In this document: piece by piece, positions 12,287 to 26,503 of the stretch
Numbering within the stretch: position 1 is the first letter of the stretch
How the letters are laid out: every line of letters begins with the position of its first letter
Position numbers and translations under genes: made by a program
The notes under the pieces: generated by a model
The model's database searches: none
Told to the model about the DNA's origin: nothing
The model's input: only the letters and a program-made list of their open reading frames with translations
Assembly: GCF_047663525.1 (NCBI RefSeq)
Contig: NC_092591.1
Span: forward strand, 26,817,001 to 26,881,000
Length of the DNA stretch: 64,000 nucleotides
Reading direction: 5' to 3'
DNA from: Anas platyrhynchos
Lineage: Eukaryota; Chordata; Aves; Anseriformes; Anatidae

Positions 12287-15200
12287 GTGAGCACTTGCAA
12301 AAAGGTCCTGTATTCACTTCTGATCTTTGCCCTGCAGAGGTGCAGTGCAGAACGAGGGCTCTGTTGTTAATGACTAGGTTAACTTTTTCTCTTGTCTCCA
12401 GGAAAGTTATTGCCTGAGGGAAATGGAGGAAATGTGCAGCAGCTCTAAGAATCAAAGACTAGATGGTGGGCATGCAGTTGAAGTGGTTACAGTTTCTTTG
12501 ATGTTATAGGCATTAGTATGTGGAAAGAGTTTCCTATCTTTGCCTTTCAGTGCTAGAGGATTTGGTAAGCAAGATTTGAAACCTAATTCTTTCTGAGATG
12601 CCTGTCATAAGAACAAAAAATAAGGTGTGAACATCTAATCCTCATTCTGTAGGGTTCTCTTTCTGCTATGTTATCTGCTTAGGCAGATTTACCTGACAAT
12701 ACAATTCCAGGCAATTGAAATATAAGTGCGCTCCTGTAAAGTGGCTTGGATGCTGCAGAAACTGAGTGAGAAAGAAACTTGATTATTTTTTTTTTTTTTT
12801 GGTGGAGAAGCTCGTGGAGAAGATCACTTCTTCCTAGGGCAGAGGAAACATTTAATTTCTCCACACTTGTGAAGATCCTTGCACTGAAGGCTAAAAGTAC
12901 TGGTTACTTGACTATTCATTCCATACCAGCTCTCAGGAATACGAGTTGTTATAATAGCTTTGTTAAATCCTTCTGTGGATGCTTGCATACTTAACTATAG
13001 GTACAGCTGGCAGAGCTGATGGTGTTTCTCTGCCCTGCTGGAGCTCGCATGTGTCTCTGCTGTCATTGCTCTGAATTAGGACCCTGAATGTGGGGTGGAG
13101 CCTCCTCTGATGGAGAACCCCTGTTCTTGTGGCCCTTTATGAAGTATTCATGGTTACTGACATTAGGATAATTTATGTACTTCTTGCAAATGATAAGGGG
13201 TCTGATATAACATTGTAATTTACCTCCTAAACGAGCAGAATAAATATCACCTGAATTGCTTCTTAATTCCTGTGCTGTAGGTGAATCAATTTCTTGAAGG
13301 CAAATTTAATTCCCTCAGGGTGTACTTAAGTAGCATTTTGGTATGCTGCTTGGCCTTTACAGAAAGGGAACTGTGGTTTGAGAGGAAGGGAGTCTGTGTT
13401 TGACCCAGATGGTTTGCAATAACTTCACGTGGCACATGAGTGGTGTTTGCCTGAGCAGGGTTTGGCACAGGGGGTGGTGGACAGGAGGAAGAGATGAGTT
13501 TCACAAGATTGCTTTGTCATCAAGCTTTGAGGTAAGTTTTCAGGTTAGTTCATGCTTTGGCTAAATGCACCACTTATGCAAGTATTTTGTTGATGATGGC
13601 TAAGGGTCATTGCTCTCTTTAGGTGCAGGCTAGCCATGGTATGTAACAGGATGTGCAACTTGGTCACAGCTTCTGGTTTCAAAGAGGTTTTCTCAGTGTC
13701 CCAGTTTGATTGTTGTCCAGTCCTTTCTGCATTGAAAGAAAACTAACCTTTTTTTATACCTTGACAGGTTTTCGTAGGGTTTGATCCTTGTTGAAATCTG
13801 ATGTTAAGATTTGCTCTGTTGGTTCATTTCACGTAAGCCTAAAGACAGGATTCTGTGTGAAAGGCCAAAGTACATCTTTTAAAGAAGTTTTGTCAGAACT
13901 CAGTGTAGCTTGTTGCAGCACAGTTTGAGTTCTGCATGCTGGGCACAGGGCTGACTTCTGTTTGTTCAGACGTTAACTTTGGAATGACAGAAGAGAGCTG
14001 GAAGAGCTGAGGGCTGTTGCCCAACAGGCAGTGGAAGTGTCCCCTCTGTTTCTTCTTTGTTCATGCTTGGAAGTTGTGAGATTCATGCTGCTGAAGCCTG
14101 ATGCCCTCCAGTTGCTGACAAAGGTGAAAAGTTGGTATTGGTTGTTACCTTTCTTCATAGGGCTTTGGCCCAATAATACGTTAAGGCTCAAGGAACCAAC
14201 CTTCTCTGCCTCTTTGCCTTCTGGTGGTGAGGTTTGGCATCAGGAACAAGCTGGGAGTTTTGCTTCCAGCTTCTTAGTAAGACAGCTGCAGCCTTCCACA
14301 CAGGACCATTTTCCCTCGAATACTGAGAAGAGATTGAGGGTTCTGCAATGAACTGACGCACAGCAGAGAGGGAACCTGAAAAGAAGACTGCTGGCCCTCT
14401 GATCCATGCGTTTGCTTAAAAGATGCCTCCAGAGTTTTCTGTGGTCTCCTCTGTAATCTTCAAGGTTTTTGGATGATTTAAGAAGCAAATACAGTTCATA
14501 GGTGTAGACAGTTATCTTTGTCTTGGCATATATAATATCTTAAAAGAATAATGATAGGTTTTTGAAGCAATTCCTTACCAGATTGGGAAGAAAGCCTTCA
14601 CTTGCTTGTGAGAGTAAGTGAAAGCATCCCTCCCACCCGGCAGGATAAAAGTTCTGACAATTGGGAAGGGTTTATCTTTTCATGGCTGTAGCTGTTCCTT
14701 CTGCCAGGGCATATGTTATCACTCTGAGGTTCCTGTCCTTCTGTATGGATGACTTTGTTGTTTATGGGGCAGATTTTGGTTTACCACAAATCACATTGTA
14801 CTGAATCAAGGAAATCTGAGCTGGTGTCAGCTCATTTGTGCACTTGGCTGTCAACCTGCCCGGTTTACTGGTGTGATTCAGGGCTGCTTCATGCGTAGCT
14901 AAACAGCCTTTAACAGGAGCAAGAGCTGCCAAGAGGGCAAGGGTGGGTTTGTGGGTGGAGGCCCCAGCAGCCAGCTGATAGACTGTCTGTCCCATGTGGT
15001 GAACTTGTCTGATATATAGTTATGAGGATCCTAAACTTGCTTTGAGGGAGGAGGCTGAAAAAATGTTGTTCCCTGGTGTTAGTTGCCTGTGTCCCCACTC
15101 ATCAGCATTTACAGCCTCTTCTCATTCCAGGTTTGCGAAGACTCTTACAACAAAATGGATTTGGAACAAAAGGTGGCGTTTGGTCAGCAGGAAGTACATG

Positions 15201-18200
15201 TTAATTCAAGTGTGAATTGCTTAATTCTTGACATGCCTTTCGTTTTGTGTTTGATTTCATTAAATCACAGCCTGTTCCACCTGTTGATTCCTGACCTTTG
15301 GGGGAATTATGGATGGGATCAGACTGGTTTGTATTGGATTTGGCTGGAGCTGAATTCTTCAAAAAACACTGTTCAGTGTATTGAAGAGAGTGATAAGAGT
15401 TACTACTTGTAGTGTGGGTTTCACAGACTTGTCCTTATCCTCGTTTTTGTTGTCAATGCTTGGACAGCCTCCCCCAGGGCAGTCTCTTGACTCAGATAAT
15501 TAGTGTATGCTGACCTCATTTTTGGACTGTGGTGGGCTATTCTTGTTATTCTTTTGGCATTTCTAGTCCAGTGTTCCCTTCATCACAGGATAAGAATATT
15601 TTTGGCATAAAATCAATAGCCAAGAGTTTCTAATGGATTCAGTCTGTGCTGCTGCTCGTAGGACGCAACTGGAGAAGTAAGCCTAACTGCTTTCTTTTGT
15701 TTTGAGCCAAGGTGTTCCAAGTTGAGAGAGGACTTTTAGCTTTGTTTTTCAGAGCAGAAATCTCTCTAATAAGTGAAAGGCAAAGTACTACTCAAAGGGA
15801 TGTTATTCTAATAGGCATGCAATAGTGTTGAAAATCTGGTTGAAATCTGTGTTCAGGTATGTATCATATCTCAGCCTGCTGGGTCTGTCTGTGTTTGGAA
15901 GTGAAGAGAGAAAGTAACAGCCAGTGGCAGTCTTCAGGAGTCCATAGGATAAGGATAGAAACGTGTAACATATTGAAATACTTAGCAGAGCTACACAAAA
16001 GTCTGTGTGGGTTCCTTTAGGAGAAAGATCCCATCAGTTTGAGACATATCTTTTCCAGCTGTGTTTTGCAATTGCAATTTTCCTGCTGTAGAATATAAGT
16101 TGATAAAAAGCATCTATGTTGATGAAATCAATTTGAACTGTGTTTGTCTTGGTGATTCTTTTTATGAAGATCAGACCCGCTTCTCTGGTTCTACGAAGGA
16201 GGAAGAGGGAAAAAAAGGAACTGGACATTCTCTACTAGAAGCAGAGTTCTACTCTATTGAGGCAAAATTTCAAAATAATGGTAGTATCTTATTTGATCAA
16301 ATAGGGTAGGTGGGAGGATAAAGCAGACCTGGTACTCAGGTCACTCTGTGAAATGGTTTTGGGGTCCTTGTTAGCAGCATCATAGATGGATCTTCTATAT
16401 CAAGCTCAGAAGGGTTCAGAAAAACTTGCTGCTGCCTGTGCAGTCCCTTTTCTTTGAATGAAATGCGCTTTATACAAAGGTGCTCGTACTAGGAAAGCTT
16501 TAAGGAGCTCAAGCCAAGGTTATTTTACTTAATGAATTGGTGTCAGTAATCAAAACTTATTTAAGTTCCTCTGAAACTGCAAGGAGGGAATGTGGAATGA
16601 GGTGAGTGAGCACATCAGTTGCTACGTAGGAGATGAGTCACCCAAGAGCAGAGAACCTGCAGAGAGGGTCAGAGCAGCTGGGGGTGCCTTACTCCCAGCC
16701 CATGTAGCCAGCTCGGTGGTGCTGAGTTGGGCTGGTACTTCGACAAGTGCTGCCTGGACAGCCACAGAAATCAGTGAGTACAGAGAGGGAAGGATGTATG
16801 TATCACCTGTATGTTCAGATGACTGTTGGGTTGAAGTTTAGGTTCATGTATGGCTTACAGAAGACTTTTGTTGGCTAGGAACCTCCCACAGGGAGGGCCA
16901 GTAAGGATTAGGAGAGCTGCTATTGAATTTGATTCTCCCGTTGTTTAGAAAAATAGATGTGGTTAATCTTCTGCACCCACCATGTCTGGTGATTTCCACA
17001 TCTTTTAAGCCATCAAAATCAGAAAGCAGTGAGGCCTGTGGGCAGCAACCTTTATTTGTTATTGCTATGAATGTCTTCCTGGCTTGGAGATTTTGGGACA
17101 AATCCTCTGATTTGTGTCAACATATATACAGTGAAAAGCTCCCCTGTGTCAGACTGGTTTGTGATAACCTGGAATGTGTGATAATGTGTTCTTGCTGCAT
17201 CTCACCTGGCAGCCCTTCCACATAAAGCTACCTTTGTCTTTTAACTAGTTTTATAGTTTAAAAAGATGGAGGTTTTTGAGTTGTTTTGCTTTCGAAAATA
17301 ACTTACAGTGGAGGCTGGGTTTTGAATTAAATCTTTTGATTTAACTCTCCATATTTTAGGATTTGTGTGAAGATCAGAGAAAAGAGATCCAAAAATGCTC
17401 TCCTTAAACCCAGTTCCTCTAGTGTTGAGCAAAAGTTCCCCTTCAGTCATTGTACTGGGACCATACTCTGACCATTGCTGTGCTGTCTGAACTTCTCTTT
17501 CTGAGCTCTCCATGGTGTTGCCTTATGCCTTTAATGTCGGGTGCTATCACTTCTGAGCATGGTCCTGCTCAAAACCATGCGCAGACTTAAATTTCTGAGC
17601 AAATCTGCAGACCCGTGTGCTCTAGGTAGAGGTGTTCTGTTTCTAAATGCCTAAAATTAGCATTACAGCTACCTGAACCTACAGAAGAGCATAATGATTT
17701 CTCAAAAATATCTGAAGTGAAAGATGACATTTGAAACTATTAGCTTCAGTGCAGTTTAACCTGACCCATATTGCTAGCAAATTGCTGACTTGTAAAAATT
17801 CTGCTGGGCCAGGAGGTGGGTGAGTGACCAGACATTTAACACATTTGTGGTTTTATTTGTTTGAGAAGTAACAGCTGGTTAATTGTGCCTTCAGGCTGAA
17901 ATCCCTTCTTAAGTCTCTGTTAACTCCGGACTTGGGAGTTTCCAATTTAATAGCAGCTCAGAGCAGTTCTGAGTGTGCGTGCTGTGTTTTAACATGGGAG
18001 TGCTGCTTCTGGCTTCCAATGTCATCTATCAGGAAGCATGAAGCACTTGTACTGCAAAGTAAATGCTTCTCTAGGTACTTAGAGCCCAAAAACATGAGCT
18101 TGCCTCCTACCCACGTAGAAGGGTATTTGATCTGTATTAGCTTGCTGGCTGCGGAGTTCTGGGGTGGTTTCTTTTTGGGTGGTGTTGAAAGCTATTTAAT

Positions 18201-20259
18201 TTGAAACACGTGGTAGCAGATGCCCTGAGTACAATCTCCTGTCCCAATGAGACAGCAGCCTTTGCTATCTTTTTTTTCTGGGGGTATGGATTATGCTAGG
18301 GAAGGTTGCAGTTTTGCCATAGCAAACATTTTTATTCCTTGGAAGAATTTGTGTTGACAGATTTATTGTCCAGACCCAGCTTTATGCAGTTAGCATTTGG
18401 CAGTTCATTTTTCTTTATATTAAAATGGGATTGTTTCAGATATTCCAAAACGAGCCATATTTTCACAAATGAAACAGCTGTCCAGTCACTTTTCACAGGA
18501 AAAGTCCTGCAGAGTAGTAGTTCTCACCAAGTGAAATGCAGAACTTGGCAGTGAATGTGGGCGAAGAAGGATGGTGGGTGGTGGTAGGTGGGGAAATTCC
18601 TGGTTCTTAGGCTTTAACGTTTGTTTTGTCAGAGGTAACCTGTGATGGGCATAAAGCCTCAGCGGTGCCAGCGTGGGCTTTTCTCATGAGTTAGGTAAGA
18701 GCTGGGTGAGCTGCCCTGTGCTCAGAGGAAGAAGTGGGGAGTGCAGGTGGGGAACTGAGGTGGAGAAAGACAGAGGCAGTCAGTGATGTAGATGAGTCAA
18801 GCTGATAACACTCAAAACATAACTAACCAAAAAAGAACAACCACAAAAACCACCAGGGCTCTATCTGCCCAAGATTGTGAGTCAGTAGCACTGCCTTGCT
18901 TCCATGGGAAGCTGGAAGTGGGGAAGGAACCTGAGCTCTGGTTTTGTCAACTGTCAGACATGGGCTGTAACCACAAAAACTTCCTTCCCCTCTGCGTTAT
19001 TTGTGGGGAAAGGAGTGTGGGAAGAGTCGCTGAAAGTCTCGAACCTTTAGAATATAGCCCTTTATCTGTCTATATGAGGTCTGACATTCAGACCCTGTGA
19101 TTAATCTGCCTGTTGCAGGGAGATGTCTCTCCATTCCTTGTGGAGCATGGTAGCTGCTGACCTTGCACAGCTGCTTCTCCCTGTTGCTGCTCCCAGGGAG
19201 CTCTGCAGAGCACAGCCCGTGGTGTACAGCATCATTTGTCAGTGTGGAGCCTGAAGGGCTTTATACTTGGGAAATTTTCACGTGTCAGCCAAGCCCCAGT
19301 TTAATCACAGAGCTTCTCAGCAAATCTTGGAGTTCCACCCCTCTTAGAGAGTCTTTAAAATGTTTGTTTTAATTATGTAGGACATTTTGGAAGTCGTATT
19401 AAACATTTGGCCATTTACAAGCAGAAGAATAGATTTTCTTGCAGGGAGTAATAAGTGGCAGCTGGACAAATACTGTAGCAGCTGCAAATTTCTTTCAAAG
19501 ATCACCATTTCCATGCCAGTCTTCAGAGGCTGCAGCAGTTCAAGCAGCCTTGTCAGAGGCTGTCTGCTCAGTGGCTGTGGATTATCCCTTGCTTTCTAGC
19601 TTAACATCCATCTAAGTTGGTCAGACGTGAATTTGGAGGGGTGGTGATGACTCTGAACAAGGATGCTCTGTTCTTTTGAGTTTATAGTTGGCAACTGTTG
19701 GCATCTTTGGGCTCATTCCCTGCAGCTTGTGAATGTTTCTGCAAACGCTGCAGTTGCCTTTGCTGTGTGCCGTGTGGGTTGGTGGGAGATTGAGCCACAG
19801 ATGGGGACTAAAATAAGATGGGACTGAATGAGGGGGCTCACATTTAGGGGCAGGGAGGATGTATAATCTTGTGACTGCTTAATTAAAATGTTTTCACTTA
19901 GTGGTTTGTCCTTAGGAGTCTGTATGGTGGAGTCTTTGTGGACTCAGGCAAAAAAAAAAAAAGTATGTGTCATACAAAGCCATTTTAGTGGACATGTATA
20001 GGGAGAAACATCAGAAAAGCAGCAGCAGACCTTACTGATGTCTAACACTGTCCTACCAGCTGCAGTAAGGAGTGCCTGCTAATGTGGAAGGATGTGCCAG
20101 CTCTTCTGTAATACGTAGCCAGCTGTGTGCTGTTATGCTCTGAGGAAGCTGTGTAACAGGAGAAGGAATATAAATGACATTCTTCTGGGCTTGAGCTGGC
20201 AATGTTTGCTCTTTGCATTGTGTTTCAGAGGACGTGTAACTTGTGTCCTGGTGTTGCAG

Positions 20260-20390
20260 AATCAACATCAAGCATCAGGAACGTGCTCCTCTTTGTGGGA
20301 AGGTCTGGTTCCCTGTGAGGTGCAGGGAGATGTTTACCTACCAACCTTTTCTCAGAAGTTACTTCTTGGAACAAAAAGATTCTATTTCAG
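20260..20390 (+). other. Candidate untranslated exon with consensus donor
   Basis: The segment ends in TTTCAG followed by the consensus donor GTAAGT at 20391. Two possible acceptors lie upstream: GTTGCAG ending at 20259 and TGTTTCAG ending at 20228. This is the best-looking splice pair between the CpG island and the first coding exon, and it could be an alternative leader exon of C11orf24. No coding evidence. Confidence 0.18.
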
Positions 20391-22363
20391 GTAAGTCTTG
20401 TAGAAAACGAGCCGTTCTTACACATCACTCTCCTCCACCAGCAGGAGCCTTGAATGTGCTTCTGGGCTCATGTCAATGCCAGGTGTTGATCAGATTCAGC
20501 TTGTTGGTCCCGAGCCTAGCCTGGCCTATGTATTCATGACTGATTTTTATGCACAATTTTCTTCAAAACTCCCTCAGAGTGTAGAATCTTGCCTGTCCCA
20601 TCTCAGTCACCCTCCCAGCAGAGCGTTTTGTTAATGCTGGAGAAACAATGGGGGCATGGAGAGTCTGTCCTGGAGCAGCGAGCAGACCTTTGACCACTGC
20701 AGCCTTTTCCAAGGAAGTGGGGAGCTTCACGAGCTTTGTGAAGTACAGTTACAGGAACTGTGCCCGGAGCAGGGATCCCCTTCCCAGTCATCAGTGATGT
20801 GTTTGCAGTCCTATAATTCATAACACTGCTTTACAGCCTCTGCTCAGCTCTGTCTGTGTTTATGGCACGTGACATTTTGTAGAAACACCTTTGTAATTAA
20901 CTTTCCTTGGAGACCAAAGGAACTTGATGGCTTTCAAGCTGCTGTTGAGAGCACGATGTGACTTCATCTGGCCGTGCTCTGCTGACCATGGGTGGTGACT
21001 CAACAGGAGATGCAGGGGAGAACATTTTAACAGAGGCTTTGAACCCACAATTCAAGCTATATTTACTTGCTCTGGGGCAGGTTCTTTGCATAATGTAGTT
21101 AAATCATTTTCAAATGATCTGAAGGGCCGGCTATTTTTTCTCTAGCACAGTAACAAAGCGTTGTTGTTCCTGCACATTCTCAACCTGCTTTGGGGCTGTT
21201 ATAATTCATGTGTGACAGACACGGTTACAGATACAAATCATGACCAAAGTGAAGTTTTGTTGCTGGGATAAGTAGCTTCCTGCCATTATTCTCATCCCTT
21301 TTTCTTGCCTTACTGATGCAAATGTGATTCAGAAATCAGCCTCATTTACTCTGGTGCTGCCCCTTCTGTCTCCAAACCTGTACATGTGTGCCATTTCAGA
21401 GAGAAACTTGGAAAGCCAAATGCTCCTAAGATTGCAGCACAGATTCTTTTGCCTCCTGTGTTCTGGCCTCAATTCACAAAACGAGATGTGCTTGTCTTTC
21501 CTTAGCAAAGCCTGGTTTAATTCTGTTTTCCAAAGAGTGAAATATAGCACTCGTTTTGAGAGCTGATGGCACATGAAATATTTAGCAGCAATTGCAAGCT
21601 GAATCCAGGCCTTATGTCTTTTTAATTTAATGGGAGACATAGCACCGTTATTTATGGTGTGTATTCTGCCCTTGTCTTCCCTGCTTTGTTGTGACCCTGA
21701 GGACCCCACGATCCTGTGCTGTGTCCTCGTGTTATTTCCCTGAAGGACAAGGAGTCTCGTTCAGTTGCTTTCGGCTCTGGCCCAGCCTGAGGGAGTGTGA
21801 ACTGCATGGGAGTCTTCCTGGCAGTGAAAAGAGACCACGGTACCTGCAGTTCAGCGTGCTGGGTGCTGTGGCCTTTCTCTGGATTCCTCTGTAGCAAGTC
21901 CATACTGTGCGCTGCCTGCTCTGTGCCTTCCTACCCAGCAGGATGCTAAATCTCAAGGTTTCCTTTCCACCTTCTGTCAGAAACAGGCAGAGATGCTCTG
22001 AGGAAATGGAAAATGACTTCTTTGCAGCTCTCTGACCTCATTTCATGTTGTTATGGGTTTTGGAGCAGTCTGCTGACTCTTTGAAGCTCAAGGGAGCACA
22101 TGTTGCCCTAAATGACTTGCTTTCTTTGCGTACTTCACACCTCTGATTTCTAACAGCCCCTCTCCCTTGTTCCATGTTTTTCTCTAGCTCTGCCTCTCTC
22201 CTTTTGTCATGCCGGGCTCCACCTGTGTCCAGTCGCTGCATGCACCTTACAGCTGCTTAACCAGGAGCATCTGAGGCTGGGATGGCATGGAGACGAAGGG
22301 TTTATATTCCAAAGGCTCTTGCAACATCACCCCCAATCAAGTAGATGTTGTTTGAAACAATAC

Positions 22364-22382
22364 TTTTTTTTTTTTTTTTTTT
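22364..22382. repeat. Poly-T tract (19 nt)
   Basis: Uninterrupted run of 19 T inside the proposed leader intron, followed by CCGG. Simple homopolymer. Confidence 0.95.
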
Positions 22383-25300
22383 CCGGATTCTTTGGCTTCA
22401 ACTACAGGGAAATCAGCAAGAAGGGAGGAACACTTTGGAAACCCAGCAGGCAGCGCCTTCTGGTTGTGTGTGTACATTGCAAAGTCATCAGTCATTCAGT
22501 TGTTGACTCAAAGTTATTCTGGTTTTCCAGCGTGCTTGTTCCCCACTGAGTTACAGCCGCAGATGGTAAAAGTAAACTTTGCACTTCTCAGAGTGTAGTC
22601 TTTTCCCAGATTTTATTCACTCACTGGCTTTTGTGGTTTGGTTTGACTTTTAATTTCCTTGGAAATGCTTTACATATGGAAAAGGTAGCGCTCAGTGTGA
22701 ATTTTGCTCTGATTTCTCAAAATTGCTTCCAATAGGAATGGTAATGTTCATCTCTCATGTTGTCTCTGACTATACCAGAGAATGGTTTCATCTGAGGAGC
22801 AGCATGACCTGGAGGGGAAGCTTTAGCTAGTACTTCTCTGGGATGTAGCTGTGTGGGGTGAACGCTCTGTGGAATTTGTTGGAGCACAAATGGAGCCATG
22901 TGGGACTGGTTAGAAGTGTGAGGGGAAGGGGGAAGTAAGGCCTATTGTTTGTAATTATAAAAGGCAGTGGTTACGTTGGGAAAAATGATCTGTAAGTAAT
23001 TGTGATTCCTGCTATAGATGTATGAGATTGTGCGAAGGTAAAAGAGGCAAAAACACCCCCAACAATGCACTGGCTGGAGGTTCTGGTATTTGATACAGCA
23101 TCCCAAGTGTCATCTGGACTGTGTTTAAGGTATGACTGTGTCTGATTATCCCCTGGCTGGCATCAGGGCGTCATTTAGAAAACAGCACTGTGTTCTGGAA
23201 GAGGATTATGGTTGTGGTACTGGTACTCACTGGAGCAACTTAAGCACTTCACTGGGGTGGCTTTGCACGTGCTTTGCTGCAGCATGAGATGTTGAACCCC
23301 TCACTTGAGCGAGCACAGGGTGTGCTTTTGCCAAGCACTGGGTGCAGCACTTAAGGGGATGGCTGTGTTGCCTGAGGTCAGGCACAGTGTGTCTTTGAAA
23401 GCCTCCACGATGGTGTCTCCTTGTTCTCTGTATGTTTTGAGAGCCCCAAACATGGTCCAAATTCAGTTCTTCTGCAGTTGGGACCCTCTGTGGTAGGTCA
23501 CCCTTGTGACCTGAACACTCTGCACCACTCATAAAGTGCTCCTGAGAGCTTTGGGCTGTTGCGTTTTGGCTTTGGGTCTTGAAGAGCAGGGAGTGTTCAG
23601 CTTAATGCTCACGTTACTGTAACGAGCATCACTTGGCCCTGAGGAGACTGCTCCCTGAGAGGGAAGGGGGGGAACTGCACTGAAGGCAGGCATTTCTCAT
23701 GGCTGAGCTCAGTCTGTCCTCTGTTACTGGTGCTGGCCTAATCCAGAAAGGCTCCCAGGTGCTTTGGAAGGGGTGAGAGGAACTTACTGGGATTTTGCTT
23801 GCTGGAGCTGTTGTAGTTACATGGGACTGAAGTCAGCTGGGACTGGCTGGCAGGGGCTTCTGGCCTGGCAATGTGGCTGGGGACACAAGGCACTTCTGTG
23901 TGGGGGACAGTTATCTGTGCTGACACAACAGCTTCTAGGCCTCGTGTGATTAATGCACGATTGTACAAGTAAGTGTATGAGTGCCTGGGTCAAGGCTGGG
24001 AGTCATGCAGTGGTAACTGAAACACTGCTATATCTGCATTTTGGAACTGTAATGGGAGACTTGCTCTTTTGGGATTGCTTACTGTGATTACAAAAATAAT
24101 GTTAAGTGATACATCTATAATAGAGAGCTCTCTGTATTTGTATTCATTGCTGTTCCATTTTTTTGTATAAAAAAAGGTCAATGCATACATTTATTGCACA
24201 GCCAGTTCATTCCTGTTGACACTTCAGGCTATAAAATATAACTTCTTGTAAGTGTTGTTACCTTGAGAAGTTTACTGCAGACATAAACAGGGCTCTCTTT
24301 AAAATGTAAAACTTACATGTTAAGATCTATATTTTTTTCCTGTGGGCCAGGTACTGCTTGCTAAATCCCTGCCTGTGAACTTAAACAAAAAACCCTGCAG
24401 TTGTTTCTGTGTAGCATTGACAAATAGTGCTCTGAGTATCTTGATAAAGTACCTACAGTGTCTGCAAGGGAACCCCAGATTGCCTGCTTTTAGGTTGAAG
24501 GATTCAGAATTTAAAGCAGCCTTTTTCTGGCTGTCAGCTGTAGAGATCGGTTTGCTCTAGGAAAACGTCTCTTGCAGGCAGAGTATTTTACATCTTCCCC
24601 TTTTCCTTACTGTCAGCTGGAGCTTTCTATGGTTAAACTATGTGGAAGTGCCTCGCAATTCAGAGCAGTGGGGTAAGTATTGAAGTTACTTTGATGGAGT
24701 AACACGAATTATTTCCCCTTTCAGATTCCCAGACTCAGACTTATGAAAACGTGGAACTGCTTTCCTGAGCTGCAGATGTCAGCATGCTGTGTTGCAGGGC
24801 GCTGCAGTTGTGCATTGCCCAGGGCTTCTCTCTTGTGTTGATTCTGTTTCAAATCCTTCTAGCCCACCCTTGGAAAAGCCAGAGAGCCCTCGGCCGAGCT
24901 GGGGCTGGCTGTAAAGCTAGTGCATTCCCTGGCAGGCAGGACTAGATGGGGCTGGTGAGCTGCCTTTCCCCACCAGACTTCTCAGAAATATTTCCATCTG
25001 CCAGCTGGGACAACCCAGGCCTGAACTTCTGTCTGGAGTGAGAAACCCACCCACACAAAGCAGCCGTGCTGCTGTGCCTTGAGTTTTGAGTCTAAATGTC
25101 TGATAGCATGTTCAGGTCTAACTGCAGGATGAGAGCTAAAGCGTGCTTCAGCACTGAGGGAAGTGCTGAAAAACTACTTAGGGAAGAGGCCAATGTTTGG
25201 TCTGGTTCAGGCTGGATTGTTTGGAAGTACCTGTTCATACAAAATTTAAAGAAAATCTTGGAAACAATAGGGTAAATCTAGATAGAAGCTGGTGATCTGC

Positions 25301-26251
25301 TCTGACGTCAGTAGGAGTTCCTCCAGTTCCTCCAGTGCCAGGGTGACAGCTCATCCACGGAGACAGAAGTCTCTTGTGTTCATTGGGAGTGAAGAAAATG
25401 CTTTGCCTATTTATTGTTTTATGTGTGGAAATGAAAGCTTACTGTGGGTGTGGGTCTTCCTCACTAACAGCTGATGTCTGTGTAGCACCTCGGAAGATGT
25501 GAATTATTGGCTCTTGCTTGTTTTGAATCGATGTTTTTGACAATCAGCAGGAAAATTGAAGCAGGAATGAACCAAACCTGATTCTTGGTTTGGACTGGCT
25601 TGGTGTAAAGGCAGGGTGTCCTGGGCATAGTCCAGGACTGCCTATATTATCATTACTATTATCGTTGTTATTATATAGATGCCTATAGTATCAGTGTTCT
25701 CAAGCTGGTCAAAATGCTTCTGCTGAGCCTGGGAACAACATGAAGGGTTCCAGGATGAGCCAAAAGGCATTGTCTGTGTTGCTGTGGGCTTTGAGTTCAG
25801 CTTTGTGCACACCGACTGTCTGACAGCTGTCAGATAAACTTCTCCAGCTGAAGTCAGAGCAAGAGACAACAGAGCTCTTCCTGTTCTTGATGCTGTTCTT
25901 GACTGCAAATGATAAATCTCACATTTTTCTTTAAAACGTCTTTGCCTTGCAACATTAGGGAAAATAAAGGAATAAAGTATAACCCACTGCTTGTAGCTTT
26001 TGTGTTGAGTTGTTTTCTGGTGATATCTGAGAAAAGGAGAGCAAAGTACTGTTTCCAAAGAAAGACCGGTGAATTTGGGAATAGGCTTTTTTCTTTCTGC
26101 CTCTGCTTCATTATCAGTATGTTAATCCTGGTAGTGATACCTGCCTGTGCCTTATGCACATTTTACTGTCATTCTTTCTGATGAGTGTATTTAGTAAAAC
26201 ACTTCAAGTGTAGCCTTTTGATATAAATCAATCACTTTCTTTTCTTTGTAG

Positions 26252-26346
26252 GTATGTTGCAGTGGATCTGAAGGTGATACAAGAAAGCATTCTACTGTGC
26301 TACAGGCTCCTCGAAAGAGAAGCCTCCTGGCAAGGCAACCCTGAAG
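26252..26346 (+). other. C11orf24: 5'UTR part of first coding exon
   Basis: A good polypyrimidine tract ends in TTTGTAG at 26251, giving an exon that begins at 26252. A GTTGCAG eleven bases further on is an alternative acceptor. The untranslated part runs to the ATG at 26347. Confidence 0.7.
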
Positions 26347-26503
26347 ATGTGGACTGCCGTTGTATTCTTCCTGCTGTTTTCCTTCTGTATATGTGAGAAC
26401 CGATTTCCTGTCCTGAAAGGAAGAGGAGTCCATATAGTGCAGATAAACAGGCTGACAACTGAAAGGCAATGCAGGCAGGCTTGTAAAGGCTCAGCTGCTT
26501 CAG
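26347..26503 (+). CDS. C11orf24: C11orf24 orthologue, coding exon A (signal peptide, first half of MANSC-like domain)
   Basis: First coding exon, residues 1-52 plus one base of codon 53. The ATG has A at -3, and the protein opens with MWTA, as I recall for human C11orf24. Residues 4-16 form a hydrophobic signal-peptide core (VVFFLLFSFCIC), with cleavage probably near residues 16-18. After it come a basic, hydrophobic stretch (about 19-35) and then RQCRQAC with Cys42 and Cys46. This is the C-x3-C pair that opens the second part of MANSC domains, as in SPINT1. The donor GTGAGG starts at 26504 in phase 1. The signal peptide would direct the protein into the secretory pathway. The family's molecular function is not firmly known; human C11orf24 has been reported as a heavily glycosylated type I protein cycling between Golgi and plasma membrane. 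Confidence 0.88.

Larger units (their letters stand above)
4059..26251 (+). other. C11orf24: Long leader intron (proposed), no coding gene seen
   Basis: About 22 kb lies between the CpG island donor and the acceptor ending at 26251. I found no reading frame with domain character. Open frames up to about 146 codons occur on both strands but look like chance frames. It contains T-runs (12787-12800, 22364-22382), a short TC repeat near 5205-5217, a CTCF-like CCACCAGCAGGAG at 20435-20447, and a few acceptor/donor pairs listed separately. It is larger than the whole human gene as I recall it (about 10 kb), which is odd for a bird and is the main weakness of the promoter assignment. Confidence 0.45.

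Noticed and set aside
15131..15171. Short exon after a strong CTCATTCCAG acceptor
   Set aside because: The only nearby donor (GTGGCG) is weak and there is no further support.
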